The translations under genes and the position numbers were made by a program. From contig OZ251457.1 of NCBI GenBank assembly GCA_965242565.1, positions 2,294,001 to 2,358,000 of the forward strand: a stretch of 64,000 nt of DNA. Direction: 5' to 3'. Positions within the stretch are counted from its first letter, which is position 1. Each line of letters starts with the position of its first letter. The notes beneath the pieces are model-generated. The model worked only from the letters and a program-made list of their open reading frames with translations. It made no database searches and was not told the DNA's origin. Below, piece by piece: positions 15,122 through 24,269 of the stretch. The stretch comes from CATQGW01 sp965242565 (lineage in GTDB: Bacteria > Chloroflexota > Dehalococcoidia > Bin125).

Positions 15122-18100
15122 TCAGCCGCCGGCGGCCGCTCCGCCGCCGGCTGCGGCGGACGGCGGGGGTTGCAGGTCGACCGCGCCGCGCTCGCCCAGC
15201 AGGCCTTCGAGGGCGGTCTTCATCGCAAAGTTGGCGGCGGTGCGCCACGGTTCGGGCAGAGCGAGGAGGGTGGAGTCGGAGGCGCTCTCGATGCGCAGGA
15301 AGACGGGCGCATCGCCGGGCATGCCGTTGATCAGGTCGCCCATGCGTTGCAGCAGGTCCTGGCCGGCGGCGCGGTCGCCGTCGTCGCGCAGGGTGACCCA
15401 GAGGGCCATGGAGCCGCCGCCGTTGGCGGCGGCGGGTCGGGCGGCGACGGTCTGCGGTGGGGGCGGAGTCGGCTGCTCGGCGCTGGGGGGCGGCGGAGCC
15501 GGCGGGGCGTCGTGGTCGGGCATGCGGCTCATACTGACAGATGGGGGCGCTGATGTCTCCCGGAAGGCGGGGGTGTTTGCGGCGGGCTGGGCGTCGTCGG
15601 AGCGGGCGTTGTCGGTCCAGGCGCGGGCGCGCTCGACGGCGAGGGTGAGCATTTCATTGCCGCGCGAACGGACGGTGACATCGGCGATCACGATGCGGTT
15701 GGGGCTCCAGAGTTCGCGCGTGGCCTGCCACTGTTCGGGCCAGACGGTCAGTTCCTGGGCACCGGAGAGGTCTTCGATTTCGACGGCGGCGAATTGGTCG
15801 CCGCGCCTGGTGGTGAGCTGGCGGACGTTGTTGACGAGTCCGGCGACGACGAGGGAGTCGCCGACCATTTCCTCGGTCACTTCGGCGAGCGAGTGGGTGA
15901 GGCTGGATTGCAGTTCGACGGCGGCTTCCTGCAAGGGGTGGCGGGAGACGTATGCGCCGAGCAGTTCGCGCTCCCAGTTGAGCTGCTCGGCGGGGGTGAC
16001 GTCGATACCCTCCGCCTGCTCACTGATCAGCGGCTTGGGGGTGGCGACTTCGTTGCCGAAGAGGTCGAACATGGAGGTTTGGCCGCTTTCGCGGAGTTCC
16101 TGCGCGCGGCGGGCGCGGCGGGCGATGTCTTCGACGCTGGCGACGATTTCGCCGCGCGACATGGGTTCGGCGGCGGTGTTGGAGCGGGGGAGTGCGTCGA
16201 GCGCGCCGGCCTTGGCGAGGGATTCGAGCGCGCGGCGGTTGAGGGCGCGGGCGTCGAGGCGCTCGGAGAGGTCGTCGACGGATTCGAAGCGTCCGTGCTG
16301 CTCGCGTTCTTCGATCAGCGGTTCGACGGCGGCGCGGCCAACATTTTTGACGGTGGCGAGTCCGAAGCGGATGGCGCTGCGTCCGCCGGCGAAGCGTTCG
16401 AGGTTGAAGGTGGCGCCGGAGCTGTTGACATCGGGGGGGAGGAGCTTGAGCTTGAGGCGGGCGCACTCAGCGGCGGCGGCGCGGAGTCGGTCGGAGTTGC
16501 CGGCGGCGGCGCGGAGCACGGCGGCCATGTAGGGGGCGGGGTAGTTGGCCTTGAACCAGGCGGTCTGGTAGGCGATTGCGCCGTAGCAGACGGCGTGGGC
16601 CTTGTTGAAGGCGTAGCCGGCGAAGGGTTCGATCAGTTCGAAGATGGTTTCGGCGTCGGATTGGGAGTAGCCGAGCTCGGCGGCGCCGCGGAGGAAGTTG
16701 ACGCGCTCGGCGCGCATGACCTCGGGGATTTTCTTGCCCATGGCCTTGCGCATGACATCGGCTTGGCCGAGCGAGTAGCCGGCGAATTTGCGGGCAATTT
16801 GGAGGACCTGGTCCTGGTAGACGATGACACCGTAGGTTTCGTCGAGGATTTCGCCGAGGTCGGGGTGTGGGTAGGAGACGGCTTCGCGCCCGTGCTTGCT
16901 CTCGATGAAGCGGGGGATGTGCTCCATGGGTCCCGGGCGGTAGAGGGCGACGAGGGCGGCGAGGTCGGGGATGGAGTTGGGCTGGAGGTCGGCGACGGTG
17001 CGGCGCATGCCGCCGGATTCGAGCTGGAAGACGCCGAAGGTGTCGCCGGCGGCGAGCATGGCGAAGGCGTTTTCGGCTTGGGGGCCGGTTTCGGGCAGGG
17101 CGAGAGGGTCGATTTCGATGCCTTCGCACTCGCGGATCAGTTCAACGGCCTCCTGAACGATGGTGAGGTTGGAGAGGCCGAGGAAGTCCATTTTGAGCAG
17201 GCCGACGGCGGCGCACTGGTCCATGGCCCATTGGGTCATGGGGATGGAGTGGTCGTCGTCGCCTTCGTTGACTGGTCGGCGGAGGGGGACGTTTTCGGCG
17301 AGTGGGTCGCGGGAGATGACGACGGCGGCGGCGTGGGTGCTGGCGTGGCGGACGACGCCGTTGAGGCGCTGGGCCTGCTTGAGCAGTTCGCCGGTGTCGG
17401 GGTCGCCACGCCCGGCGTCGCGGAGTTCGGAGGACTGGGCGATGGCGTCTTTGAGGGTGATGTTGAGGACGTTGGGGACCAGGCGGGCGACGCGGTCGAC
17501 GTCGCCGAGGGCCATGCCGAGGGCGCGTCCAGTGTCGCGGACGGCGGCTTTTGCGCCGAGGGTGCCGAAGGTGACGATTTGGGCGACGCGGTCGCGGCCG
17601 TATTTTTCGGCGACGTAGCGGATCACTTCGTCGCGGCGGTTGTCGGCGAAGTCCATGTCGATGTCGGGCATTTCGCGGCGTTCGGGGTTGAGGAAGCGCT
17701 CGAAGACGAGGCCGTATTCGAGCGGGTCGATGTCGGTGATGCCGAGGCAGTAGAGGATGAGGCTGCCGGCGGCGCTGCCGCGGACGGTCTGGGGAATGCC
17801 CTGCTCGTCGGCGAAGCGGGCAAAATCGGCGACGATCAGGAAGTATTCGGCGAAGCCGGTTTCGCGGACGACTTCGAGTTCGTAGTTGAGGCGCTCGACG
17901 TATTTGTCGGGGGCGTGAGGGTTGCGCTGTCGGAGGCCGGCGCGGGCGACATCGGCGAGGTGCTCGATGGGGGTTTTGCCGGGGGGGAGGTCGGGTTCGG
18001 GCAGTTGTAGGCGTCCGAATTCGAGCTCGACATTGCAGCGCTCGGCGACGAGTTGGGTGTTGGTCACGGCTTCGGGGAGGTCGGCGTAGCGCTGGGCCAT

Positions 18101-18847
18101 GTAGGCCTCGTCGGTGAGGTAGTAGTCCTCGCCCTCGAAGCGGAAGCGCTTTTCCTCGTGGCGGGCGGCGTTGGTGCCGATGCAGAGGAGCAGGTCGTGG
18201 GCGTCGTGGTCGCCGGGTTCGCAGTAGTGGGCGTCCTGAGTGGCGACGAGGGGGATGCCGGTCTCGCGGGAGAGTTGGACGGTGCGCTGGAGGACGGGTT
18301 CGTAGCGGCCGAGGGCGTCGTGGCGCTGGAGTTCGAGGTAGTAGCGGTCGTCGAAGGTTTCGCGGTACCACTGGACGATGCGCTGGGCTTCGACGAGGTC
18401 TTCGGTTTCGAGCGCGCGGTGGAGTTCGCCGGAGGGGCAGCCGGAGAGGGCGATCACGCCGTCGCTGTATTGCTCGAGCAGTTCACGGTCGACACGGGGG
18501 CGGTAGTAGAAGCCTTCGAGGTGCGCGCGGGTGGCGAGTTGGATGAGGTTGCGCCAGCCCTGGTTGTTCTGGGCGAGGAGGACGAGGTGGTAGGCGGCTT
18601 GGGAGGCGCTGCGGGCTTCGCGGTCGGTGCGGCTGCCGGGCGCGACGTAGGCCTCCATGCCGAGCAGGGGCTGGATGCCGGCGGAGCGGGCGGCCTGGTA
18701 GAAGTCGATTGCGCCGTAGAGGTTGCCGTGGTCGGTGATGGCGAGGGCATGTTGTCCGAGTGCGCGGGCGCGCTCGACGAGCGGCTCGATTTTGGCGAGG
18801 CCGTCGAGTTCGGAGTATTCGGTGTGGGTGTGGAGGTGGGCGAACAT
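15122..18847 (-). CDS. dnaE: DNA polymerase III alpha subunit
   Basis: Main replicative polymerase, 1241 residues. The PHP domain opens the protein (HLHTHTEYSELDGL at 4-17, ITDHGNLYG near 38). The palm holds the catalytic aspartates in PDIDMDFADNRRDE near residue 395, with FGTLGAKAAVRD and HASTHAAAVV. The finger region has YQDQVLQIA and GYAFNKAHAVCYG. An OB-fold domain lies near 1000 (VVAGLVNNVRQ), followed by a Pro/Ala-rich linker and a short C-terminal domain. It is a DnaE1-type enzyme with no exonuclease domain and no intein. The 287 bp before rplI holds no gene that I can support. Confidence 0.97.
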   Translation of the reverse strand: MFAHLHTHTEYSELDGLAKIEPLVERARALGQHALAITDHGNLYGAIDFYQAARSAGIQPLLGMEAYVAPGSRTDREARSASQAAYHLVLLAQNNQGWRNLIQLATRAHLEGFYYRPRVDRELLEQYSDGVIALSGCPSGELHRALETEDLVEAQRIVQWYRETFDDRYYLELQRHDALGRYEPVLQRTVQLSRETGIPLVATQDAHYCEPGDHDAHDLLLCIGTNAARHEEKRFRFEGEDYYLTDEAYMAQRYADLPEAVTNTQLVAERCNVELEFGRLQLPEPDLPPGKTPIEHLADVARAGLRQRNPHAPDKYVERLNYELEVVRETGFAEYFLIVADFARFADEQGIPQTVRGSAAGSLILYCLGITDIDPLEYGLVFERFLNPERREMPDIDMDFADNRRDEVIRYVAEKYGRDRVAQIVTFGTLGAKAAVRDTGRALGMALGDVDRVARLVPNVLNITLKDAIAQSSELRDAGRGDPDTGELLKQAQRLNGVVRHASTHAAAVVISRDPLAENVPLRRPVNEGDDDHSIPMTQWAMDQCAAVGLLKMDFLGLSNLTIVQEAVELIRECEGIEIDPLALPETGPQAENAFAMLAAGDTFGVFQLESGGMRRTVADLQPNSIPDLAALVALYRPGPMEHIPRFIESKHGREAVSYPHPDLGEILDETYGVIVYQDQVLQIARKFAGYSLGQADVMRKAMGKKIPEVMRAERVNFLRGAAELGYSQSDAETIFELIEPFAGYAFNKAHAVCYGAIAYQTAWFKANYPAPYMAAVLRAAAGNSDRLRAAAAECARLKLKLLPPDVNSSGATFNLERFAGGRSAIRFGLATVKNVGRAAVEPLIEEREQHGRFESVDDLSERLDARALNRRALESLAKAGALDALPRSNTAAEPMSRGEIVASVEDIARRARRAQELRESGQTSMFDLFGNEVATPKPLISEQAEGIDVTPAEQLNWERELLGAYVSRHPLQEAAVELQSSLTHSLAEVTEEMVGDSLVVAGLVNNVRQLTTRRGDQFAAVEIEDLSGAQELTVWPEQWQATRELWSPNRIVIADVTVRSRGNEMLTLAVERARAWTDNARSDDAQPAANTPAFRETSAPPSVSMSRMPDHDAPPAPPPPSAEQPTPPPPQTVAARPAAANGGGSMALWVTLRDDGDRAAGQDLLQRMGDLINGMPGDAPVFLRIESASDSTLLALPEPWRTAANFAMKTALEGLLGERGAVDLQPPPSAAAGGGAAAGG

Positions 18848-19201
18848 GGGCGGCTTCTTGCGATGGGTTGAGCAGTGGGTTGGGCGAGCTTTACAAGCGA
18901 CGCTAGGGGAGATTGGGCGATCGTCGCAGGGGCAGCTATGTCAAGCAGGCTGGTCGGGGGCTTTTGCCTGGGTAGCGACGTTGGCGCAGCGCTCGGCGAG
19001 ATACCCCCGTTCGGGCCGGGGGCAGGCTCCGCGGCAAGCGTGGGTATGGCGGAAGTGGAGCGGAGGGTGAGGTGGGATGGGGCCGATTCCCGCTCGGGGG
19101 CGGGAATGACGGAAAAAAAGGGGCGGGTATGACGGGAGTGGCAGGCGCGGGTTAGGACGGGAGTGGCAGGCGCGGGTTAGGACGGAAGTGGCAGGCGCGG
19201 G
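18848..19201. other. Intergenic region (354 bp) between lysC and dnaE with a composite palindromic element
   Basis: No gene is supported. It holds the long variant of the palindromic family at 18998-19051: GAGATACCC, then an insert containing CCGTTCGGGCCGGGGGCAGG, then CGCGGCAAGCGTGGGTATGG. Near 19087-19130 are loose GCGGGAATGACGG and GCGGGTATGACGG half-sites. A 25-bp tandem repeat starts at 19131. The dnaE promoter must also lie here, but I could not pick it out. Confidence 0.7.
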
Positions 19202-19216
19202 TTAGGACGGAAGTGG
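19131..19216. repeat. 25-bp tandem repeat running into the lysC stop codon
   Basis: Units 19131-19155, 19156-19180 and 19181-19205 are nearly identical (GACGG(G/A)AGTGG, then CAGGCGCGGGTTAG). A partial fourth unit GACGGAAGTGG occupies 19206-19216. The TAA stop of lysC (19204-19202) lies in the third unit, and the partial fourth unit codes for its last residues, so the array appears to have grown outward from the gene end. Confidence 0.9.
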
Positions 19217-20461
19217 GGTCAAGCGGGGGGGGATGGATTGGACGGGCTGGTCGAGGGCGAAGGCGCGGTGGAGGAGGCGGACGGCTTCTTCGCCGCGCTC
19301 GGCGCGGACGAGCACGGTGATGCGGATTTCGGAGGTGGTGATCAGCTCGATGTTGACGCCGGCTTCGGAGAGAGTGCGGAACATGAGGGCGGCGTAGCCG
19401 GGGGCGGACTGCATACCGGTGCCGATCAGGCTGACTTTGACGAGGTCGTCGTCGAAGAGCAGTTCCTTTGCGCCCAGCTCGCGGGCGAGCGGGGCGGCGG
19501 CTTCGCGGGCCTGCTCGAAGTCGGCGCGGGTGACGGTGAAGGTGAGGTCGGTGAGGCGGTCTTCGCCGGCGTTCTGGACGATGGTGTCGACGGAGATGCC
19601 GGCGTCGGCGAGGGGTCCGAAGAGTTGGGCGGCGATGCCGGGGCGGTCGGGGACATGGCGGAGGGTGAGGGATGCGACATCGCGGTCGAGGGCGATGGTG
19701 CGGACGCGGTCTTCGGGTTCCATCTGGACCTCCTTGCGGATGACGGTGCCGGCTGCGCCGTCGGCGGCGAAGGACGAGGCGACGACGATGGGGATGTCGT
19801 GGAGCAGGCCGAGTTCGACGGCGCGGGGGTGCATGACGCCGGCGCCCTGGGCGGCGGCTTCGAGCATTTCTTCGGCGGCGATGTCGGCGAGGCGTCGGGC
19901 GTCGGGGGCAATGCGAGGGTCGGTGGTGTAGACGCCTTCGACATCGGTGTAGATTTCGACCTGCTCGGCTTTGAGCGCTGCGCCGAGTGCGACGGCGGAG
20001 GTGTCGGAGCCGCCGCGACCGAGGGTGGTGAAGTCGGCTGCGGCGCTGGCGCCCTGGAAGCCGGCGATGATGACGACATTGCCGTCGGCGAATTCGCGTT
20101 GGATGCGCTCGGTGTCGATGTTGCGGATGCGGGCGCGTCCGTAGGTGTCGTCGGTGAAGACGCCGGCCTGGGCGCCGGTGAGGGCGACTGCGCCGTGTCC
20201 GAGCTGGCGGACGGCCATGGCGAGCAGGGCGCTGCTGACGATTTCGCCGGTGGCGAGCAGCATGTCCATCTCGCGGCGCGGCGGTCGGGGGCTGATTTGG
20301 GCGGCGAGAGCGACGAGCTCGTCGGTGGTTTTACCCATGGCGGAAACGACGACGGCGATCGGTTGTCCCTCGGCGGCGCGGCGGGCGATGCGGGCGGCGA
20401 CGGCCTGGAGGCGCTCGACGGAGCCGACGCTGGTGCCGCCGTATTTCTGGACGACGGTCAC
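19202..20461 (-). CDS. lysC: Aspartate kinase
   Basis: Phosphorylates aspartate, the first step toward lysine, threonine and methionine. The 419 residues begin with KYGGTSVGS (6-14), carry the kinase signatures ITGFQG-like IIAGFQGA and TTLGRGGSDTSAVALGAAL, the YTDVEGVYTTDPR motif near 188, and two C-terminal ACT repeats (VPDRPGIAAQLFGPLADAG, GTGMQSAPGYAALMFRTL) for amino-acid feedback. The GTG start overlaps the thrB stop (GTGA). The stop codon falls inside a 25-bp tandem repeat. Confidence 0.96.
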   Translation of the reverse strand: MTVVQKYGGTSVGSVERLQAVAARIARRAAEGQPIAVVVSAMGKTTDELVALAAQISPRPPRREMDMLLATGEIVSSALLAMAVRQLGHGAVALTGAQAGVFTDDTYGRARIRNIDTERIQREFADGNVVIIAGFQGASAAADFTTLGRGGSDTSAVALGAALKAEQVEIYTDVEGVYTTDPRIAPDARRLADIAAEEMLEAAAQGAGVMHPRAVELGLLHDIPIVVASSFAADGAAGTVIRKEVQMEPEDRVRTIALDRDVASLTLRHVPDRPGIAAQLFGPLADAGISVDTIVQNAGEDRLTDLTFTVTRADFEQAREAAAPLARELGAKELLFDDDLVKVSLIGTGMQSAPGYAALMFRTLSEAGVNIELITTSEIRITVLVRAERGEEAVRLLHRAFALDQPVQSIPPRLTPLPS

Positions 20462-21369
20462 AGGACGGTGGCTCCGTGCGGGTCGATCTCGGTGATGAAG
20501 CCGCGGCCTTCGATGCCGCGCGCTTCGGCGGCGTCGGCGAAGGCGCGTTGCACGGCATCGGCGGCGTTGGCGTCGGTCAGGGCCATGAGGGTGGAGCCGC
20601 CGCCGGAGAGGTAGGCGGCGTGCGCGCCGGCACCGGTCGCGGCCTCGAAGAACTCGAACATGGCGGGGAACATGTTGCTGCGGGGGCGCTGGTGGAGGCG
20701 GTCGTCGACGGCGGCGGGGAGCGCTTCCCAGGTCCCGGTGGCGAGGGCGGCGGCGAGCAGGGCGGAGCGGCAGGAGTTGTGTACGGCGTCGGCGCGGGAG
20801 AGCTGGTCGGGCAGGAGCGCGCGGCCCTTTTTGGTGGACATGCCGAAGGAGGGGGTGAAGCCCACGAAGCGGAGGCCGGGGGCGACGGGCAGGTGGACGC
20901 GGTGGACGCGCGGGCCGTCCATGGCGACGATCTGGCAGCCGCCGAAGAGGGCGGGGGCGATGTTGTCGGCGTGGCGTTCGAGGGCTGCGCCGAGCTCGAG
21001 CAGCTGCTGGTCGCCGAGGTCGCCGCCGAGCAGGGCGTTGGCGGCGACGAGTCCGGCGCCGCGGCTGGCGGCGCTCGCGCCGAGTCCGCGTCCGAGCGGG
21101 AAGTGGGCGTCGACGGCGACATTGATGCGCTTGGGTTTGGGGGGATTGAGCTCGAGCGCTTCGTGGGCGGCGATCACGCCGGCGCGGATGTGCCTGATCA
21201 TCGGCGAGCGTGTGCTCGGGGCGCCGTCGGCGGGCAGGTCGAGGGGGGCGTCGATGGCGACGGTGATGGTGGCGTAGCGCTGGAGGGCGACGCCGACGGC
21301 GTCGAAGCCGGTACCGAGGTTGGCGCTGGAGGCGGGTACGCGGACCGTGACTTGCTGCGGAGCGTCCAC
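20458..21369 (-). CDS. thrB: Homoserine kinase
   Basis: GHMP-family kinase making O-phosphohomoserine, the substrate of ThrC. The 303 residues show PASSANLGTGFDAVGVAL near residue 10, the ATP loop PLGRGLGASAASRGAG near 97, and the late AAYLSGGGSTLMAL. I took the GTG at 21369 (VDAPQQVTVRVPAS); the open frame continues far upstream over tmk and intergenic DNA but without protein-like sequence. With lysC it forms a coupled pair. Hom and thrC sit 18 kb away on the same strand, so the threonine pathway is in two operons. Confidence 0.94.
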   Translation of the reverse strand: MDAPQQVTVRVPASSANLGTGFDAVGVALQRYATITVAIDAPLDLPADGAPSTRSPMIRHIRAGVIAAHEALELNPPKPKRINVAVDAHFPLGRGLGASAASRGAGLVAANALLGGDLGDQQLLELGAALERHADNIAPALFGGCQIVAMDGPRVHRVHLPVAPGLRFVGFTPSFGMSTKKGRALLPDQLSRADAVHNSCRSALLAAALATGTWEALPAAVDDRLHQRPRSNMFPAMFEFFEAATGAGAHAAYLSGGGSTLMALTDANAADAVQRAFADAAEARGIEGRGFITEIDPHGATVL

Positions 21370-21431
21370 GATTGCGCTTTCTTGCGGTGGTCCTGGTGGT
21401 CTACGGGGCAGTGTACGGCGGGGTGGGCGGT

Positions 21432-22061
21432 TTACTCCAACGAGAGCAGGCGGTTGGCGTGGAGGCGCGGCTCGGCGGCGGCGATTGCCTGTTTGAGCAC
21501 TGCGTCCACCGGTTGGGCAGCGTCGAGGAGGACGACGCGATCGGGTTCGGCGGCGGCGATTTGTCGGAAGCCGTGGTTGACGCGGCGGTGGAATTCGAGC
21601 GCGGCGTCGGCGATGCGGTCGCCGCCGTCGGCGCGGGCGCGGGCGATGCCCTGCTCGGCGGGGATGTCGAGCAGGATGGTGAGGTGGGGTCGGAGTCCGT
21701 CGGTGGCGGCGTCGTTGAGGCGGCGGAGCAGGGAGAGGTCGAGGCCGCGTCCGTAGCCCTGGTAGGCGAGGGTGGAGTCGGCGTAGCGGTCGCAGAGGAC
21801 GAGTTCGCCGCGGTTGAGCGCGGGGCGGATGATTTGGGCGACATCCGCGCTGCGGTCGGCGAGGAAGAGGAAGGTTTCGGCCCACTCGCCGAGTTCGGCC
21901 TCGGTGTGGAGGACGAGCTCGCGGAGGCCGCGTCCGAGCTCGGTGCCGCCGGGTTCGAGGGTGGTGCGGAGGGCGAGTCCGGCGTCGGACCAGTGTTGGG
22001 CGAGGGCGCGGACGAGGGTGGTTTTGCCTGCGCCGTCGCCGCCTTCGACGGTGATCAGCAT
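21432..22061 (-). CDS. tmk: Thymidylate kinase
   Basis: Phosphorylates dTMP to dTDP. The 209 residues match family length, with the P-loop VEGGDGAGKTTLVRAL at 5-20, the LVLCDRYADSTLAYQGYGRGL motif near 95, and a lid region. The ATG at 22061 starts the protein directly at the P-loop strand, as is usual. It lies 62 bp before thrB on the same strand. The DNA upstream is repeat-rich and not coding. Confidence 0.95.
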   Translation of the reverse strand: MLITVEGGDGAGKTTLVRALAQHWSDAGLALRTTLEPGGTELGRGLRELVLHTEAELGEWAETFLFLADRSADVAQIIRPALNRGELVLCDRYADSTLAYQGYGRGLDLSLLRRLNDAATDGLRPHLTILLDIPAEQGIARARADGGDRIADAALEFHRRVNHGFRQIAAAEPDRVVLLDAAQPVDAVLKQAIAAAEPRLHANRLLSLE

Positions 22062-22588
22062 GGGGTGACGATAGCGCCGCTTTTCTTCGTCGCTGCGCGG
22101 CGTCGGGCTGTTCGGGGCCTCGGCGCTGCGGGCGGCGTTGGGTTTGGGCTCCCAGATCAAGTCTGGGGCAGGCTCCCGATCGAGTCGGGGGCAGGCTCCC
22201 GATCGAGTCGGGGGCAGGCTCAGCGTGCGCGGGAATGACAGGAGAGGGATGCGGGAATGACCGAGCAACTGTGATGGGGGTCAAGCGGTGGTCGGAGGGG
22301 CGTGGGGTGCGGCGTTGGTGCTGTTCACGTCGAGATACCCGCGGCAAGCGCGGGTATGACGGAGAGAGGGCCGCGCGGGTATGACGGAGAGAGGGGGAGG
22401 TGTGGGTATGACGGGGTAGAGAGAGGGGTGGGGGTGGTGGCGGGGCGGCATGCCCGGGAGTGCTGCGAACGGGGGGTTGGCGGGCCGTTCGGGCGGTCGG
22501 TGCTGTGAACAACGTTGGGTTTGGGCCCCAGATCAAGTCTGGGGCGACGGAGATCAAGTCTGGGGCGACGGAGCAACTGTGATGGGGG
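22062..22588. repeat. Intergenic region (527 bp) built of mosaic palindromes and a duplicated gene end
   Basis: No gene is supported. From 22151 there are hairpins CCCAGA-TCAAG-TCTGGG (22151-22167) and twice CCCGA-TCGAG-TCGGG (22175-22189, 22198-22212), joined by GGGGCAGGCTC. A GAGATACCCGCG / CGCGGGTATGAC element occupies 22332-22360, and another CCCCAGA / TCTGGGG hairpin 22526-22544. GAGCAACTGTGATGGGGGTC occurs at 22263 and again at 22571, where it contains the stop of the R3H ATPase gene. The tmk promoter was not identified. Confidence 0.75.
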
Positions 22589-24262
22589 TCAGGCGGTGTG
22601 GATGCGGACGCGGCGGTTGGGTTCGCGTCCCTGGCTGGAGGAATTGAGGGCCTGGCGGGCGGCCATTTCGTGCTGGAGCTTGCGGATGTAAGCGCCGCGC
22701 GGGGCCAGCTCTACCGAATCGCGCATGCCGCTGTGGATGGCCTGGATTGCGTCTTCCGCTTCGGCCAGCGCGGCGGTCAACTCGTCGCCTGGCGCGGCGC
22801 CCTGCGAGAGCGCGCGCAGGCTCTGCTGCATCTGCATCACCGTATTGTGCTTGAGCACGGCGATCGGCAGCCGCTTGGCCTCCGCCGTGCGCAAATCCGA
22901 CGGACGGCGGCGGTAGGCCGAGCGCAGCGTCATCACCACGTCGGCGTCGTCCACGCGGTCGACCACCGAGGCGTTGGCCCCGTTTTCGCGGATCGCCTCG
23001 CGCAGCCGGGCGGCCGAGACGCCGAGCGGGAAGATGCGTTGGTGCGGCGTCTGCGGAGGCTGCGGCGCGCGGCGCTGCCGGCGCCGCAGGTGCGCGTCGC
23101 GCCCGCCGTTGCGGCGGGGCGGCTCGGCGGCCGCGAAGAAGCCCGTCGGGCTCGGCTCGCCGCCCTGCCAGGCCGGCGCCGACTGGCGCGCGCCGGGGCT
23201 GCGGTGTACCTCGCCCTCCTCGTCCACCTCGCGGATCTCGGGCTCCACCGATTCGCCGTGCAGCAGCGCGTCCACCGTCGCGCCGACATCGCTCTGGACG
23301 GCGACGCGGGTGAAGGACTGGATTTCGACGAGGGCGTTGAAGGTGGGCGGGGCTTTGCGCTCGAGCACGGATTTGCGGGTGCCGCGGCGGCGGGCTTCTT
23401 CGTCGGAGAGGGTGACGGTCTGGATGCCGCCGATCAGGTCGGCGAGGGTGGGGTTGAGCATCAGGTTGGCGAGCGTGTTGCCGTGGGCGGTGGCGACGAG
23501 TTGGACGCCGCGCTCGGCGATGGTGCGGGCGGCAAGGGCTTCGAGTTCGGTGCCGATTTCGTCGATCACGATCACTTCGGGCATGTGGTTTTCAACGGCT
23601 TCGACCATCACGGCGTGCTGGCGCTCGGGCGTTTCGACCTGCATGCGGCGGGCGCGCCCGATGCCGGCGTGGGGGATATCGCCGTCGCCGGCGATTTCGT
23701 TGGAGGTGTCGACGATCACGACGCGCTTGCCCTGCGCGGCGAGGACGCGGGCGACTTCGCGGAGCAGGGTGGTTTTGCCGACGCCGGGGCGTCCGAGCAG
23801 GAGGATGCTTGCGCCGGCGGCGACGAGGTCTTCGATCAGGGCGACGGAGCCGCTGACGGCGCGCCCGACGCGCATGGTGAGGCCGACGATTGTGCGTCGG
23901 CGGTTGCGCAGGCAGGAGATGCGGTGCAGGGTGCGGGCGATGCCGGCGCGGTTGTCGTCGCCGAATTCGCCGAGCTGGCGGACGACTTCTTCGAGTTCGG
24001 CGGTGGTGATTTCGGATTCGGTGAGTTCGATTTCGCGCTCGCGGTAGCGGGCGCTAGGGCGGCGGCCGAGGTCGAGCACGATTTCGAGCAGGGAGTCGAA
24101 GTCGTCTTCGGCTTCGATGGCGCGTCGGATGGCGGTGGGGAGCGTCTGGAGGAGGGCGTCGACATCGTCGATTTCGACCTGCGGGGGGGTGGTTGGCGGA
24201 TCGTGCTGCTCGCGGCGCTCAAGTTGGTCGAGCGGATCGCTTTGGTGGGTCGGGTTGGCCAT
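22589..24262 (-). CDS. R3H-domain AAA ATPase (Ycf45/SpoIIIAA-like)
   Basis: 557 residues. The central ATPase is like SpoIIIAA and the plastid/cyanobacterial Ycf45 family: GRAVSGSVALIEDLV near 134, Walker A LLLGRPGVGKTTLLREVAR near 153, VDTSNEIAGDGDIPH, Walker B EVIVIDEIGTELEA and QLVATAHGNTLANL. A disordered Arg/Pro-rich linker (about residues 355-405) leads to a C-terminal part with IAVLKHNTVMQMQQ and then an R3H-like nucleic-acid-binding region (ELAPRGAYIRKLQHEMA, SQGREPNRRVRI). It probably binds single-stranded nucleic acid; the process it serves is not known. It follows pdxT by 7 bp. Confidence 0.85.
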   Translation of the reverse strand: MANPTHQSDPLDQLERREQHDPPTTPPQVEIDDVDALLQTLPTAIRRAIEAEDDFDSLLEIVLDLGRRPSARYREREIELTESEITTAELEEVVRQLGEFGDDNRAGIARTLHRISCLRNRRRTIVGLTMRVGRAVSGSVALIEDLVAAGASILLLGRPGVGKTTLLREVARVLAAQGKRVVIVDTSNEIAGDGDIPHAGIGRARRMQVETPERQHAVMVEAVENHMPEVIVIDEIGTELEALAARTIAERGVQLVATAHGNTLANLMLNPTLADLIGGIQTVTLSDEEARRRGTRKSVLERKAPPTFNALVEIQSFTRVAVQSDVGATVDALLHGESVEPEIREVDEEGEVHRSPGARQSAPAWQGGEPSPTGFFAAAEPPRRNGGRDAHLRRRQRRAPQPPQTPHQRIFPLGVSAARLREAIRENGANASVVDRVDDADVVMTLRSAYRRRPSDLRTAEAKRLPIAVLKHNTVMQMQQSLRALSQGAAPGDELTAALAEAEDAIQAIHSGMRDSVELAPRGAYIRKLQHEMAARQALNSSSQGREPNRRVRIHTA

Positions 24263-24269
24263 AGGTGCG

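Noticed and set aside
15794..18010. 738-codon plus-strand open frame
   Set aside because: Lies wholly antisense to dnaE and has the acidic Gly/Val-rich composition of GC-driven shadow frames.
21370..22557. In-frame upstream extension of thrB over tmk and repeats
   Set aside because: Arg/Pro-rich without motifs; homoserine kinase begins naturally at the GTG at 21369.
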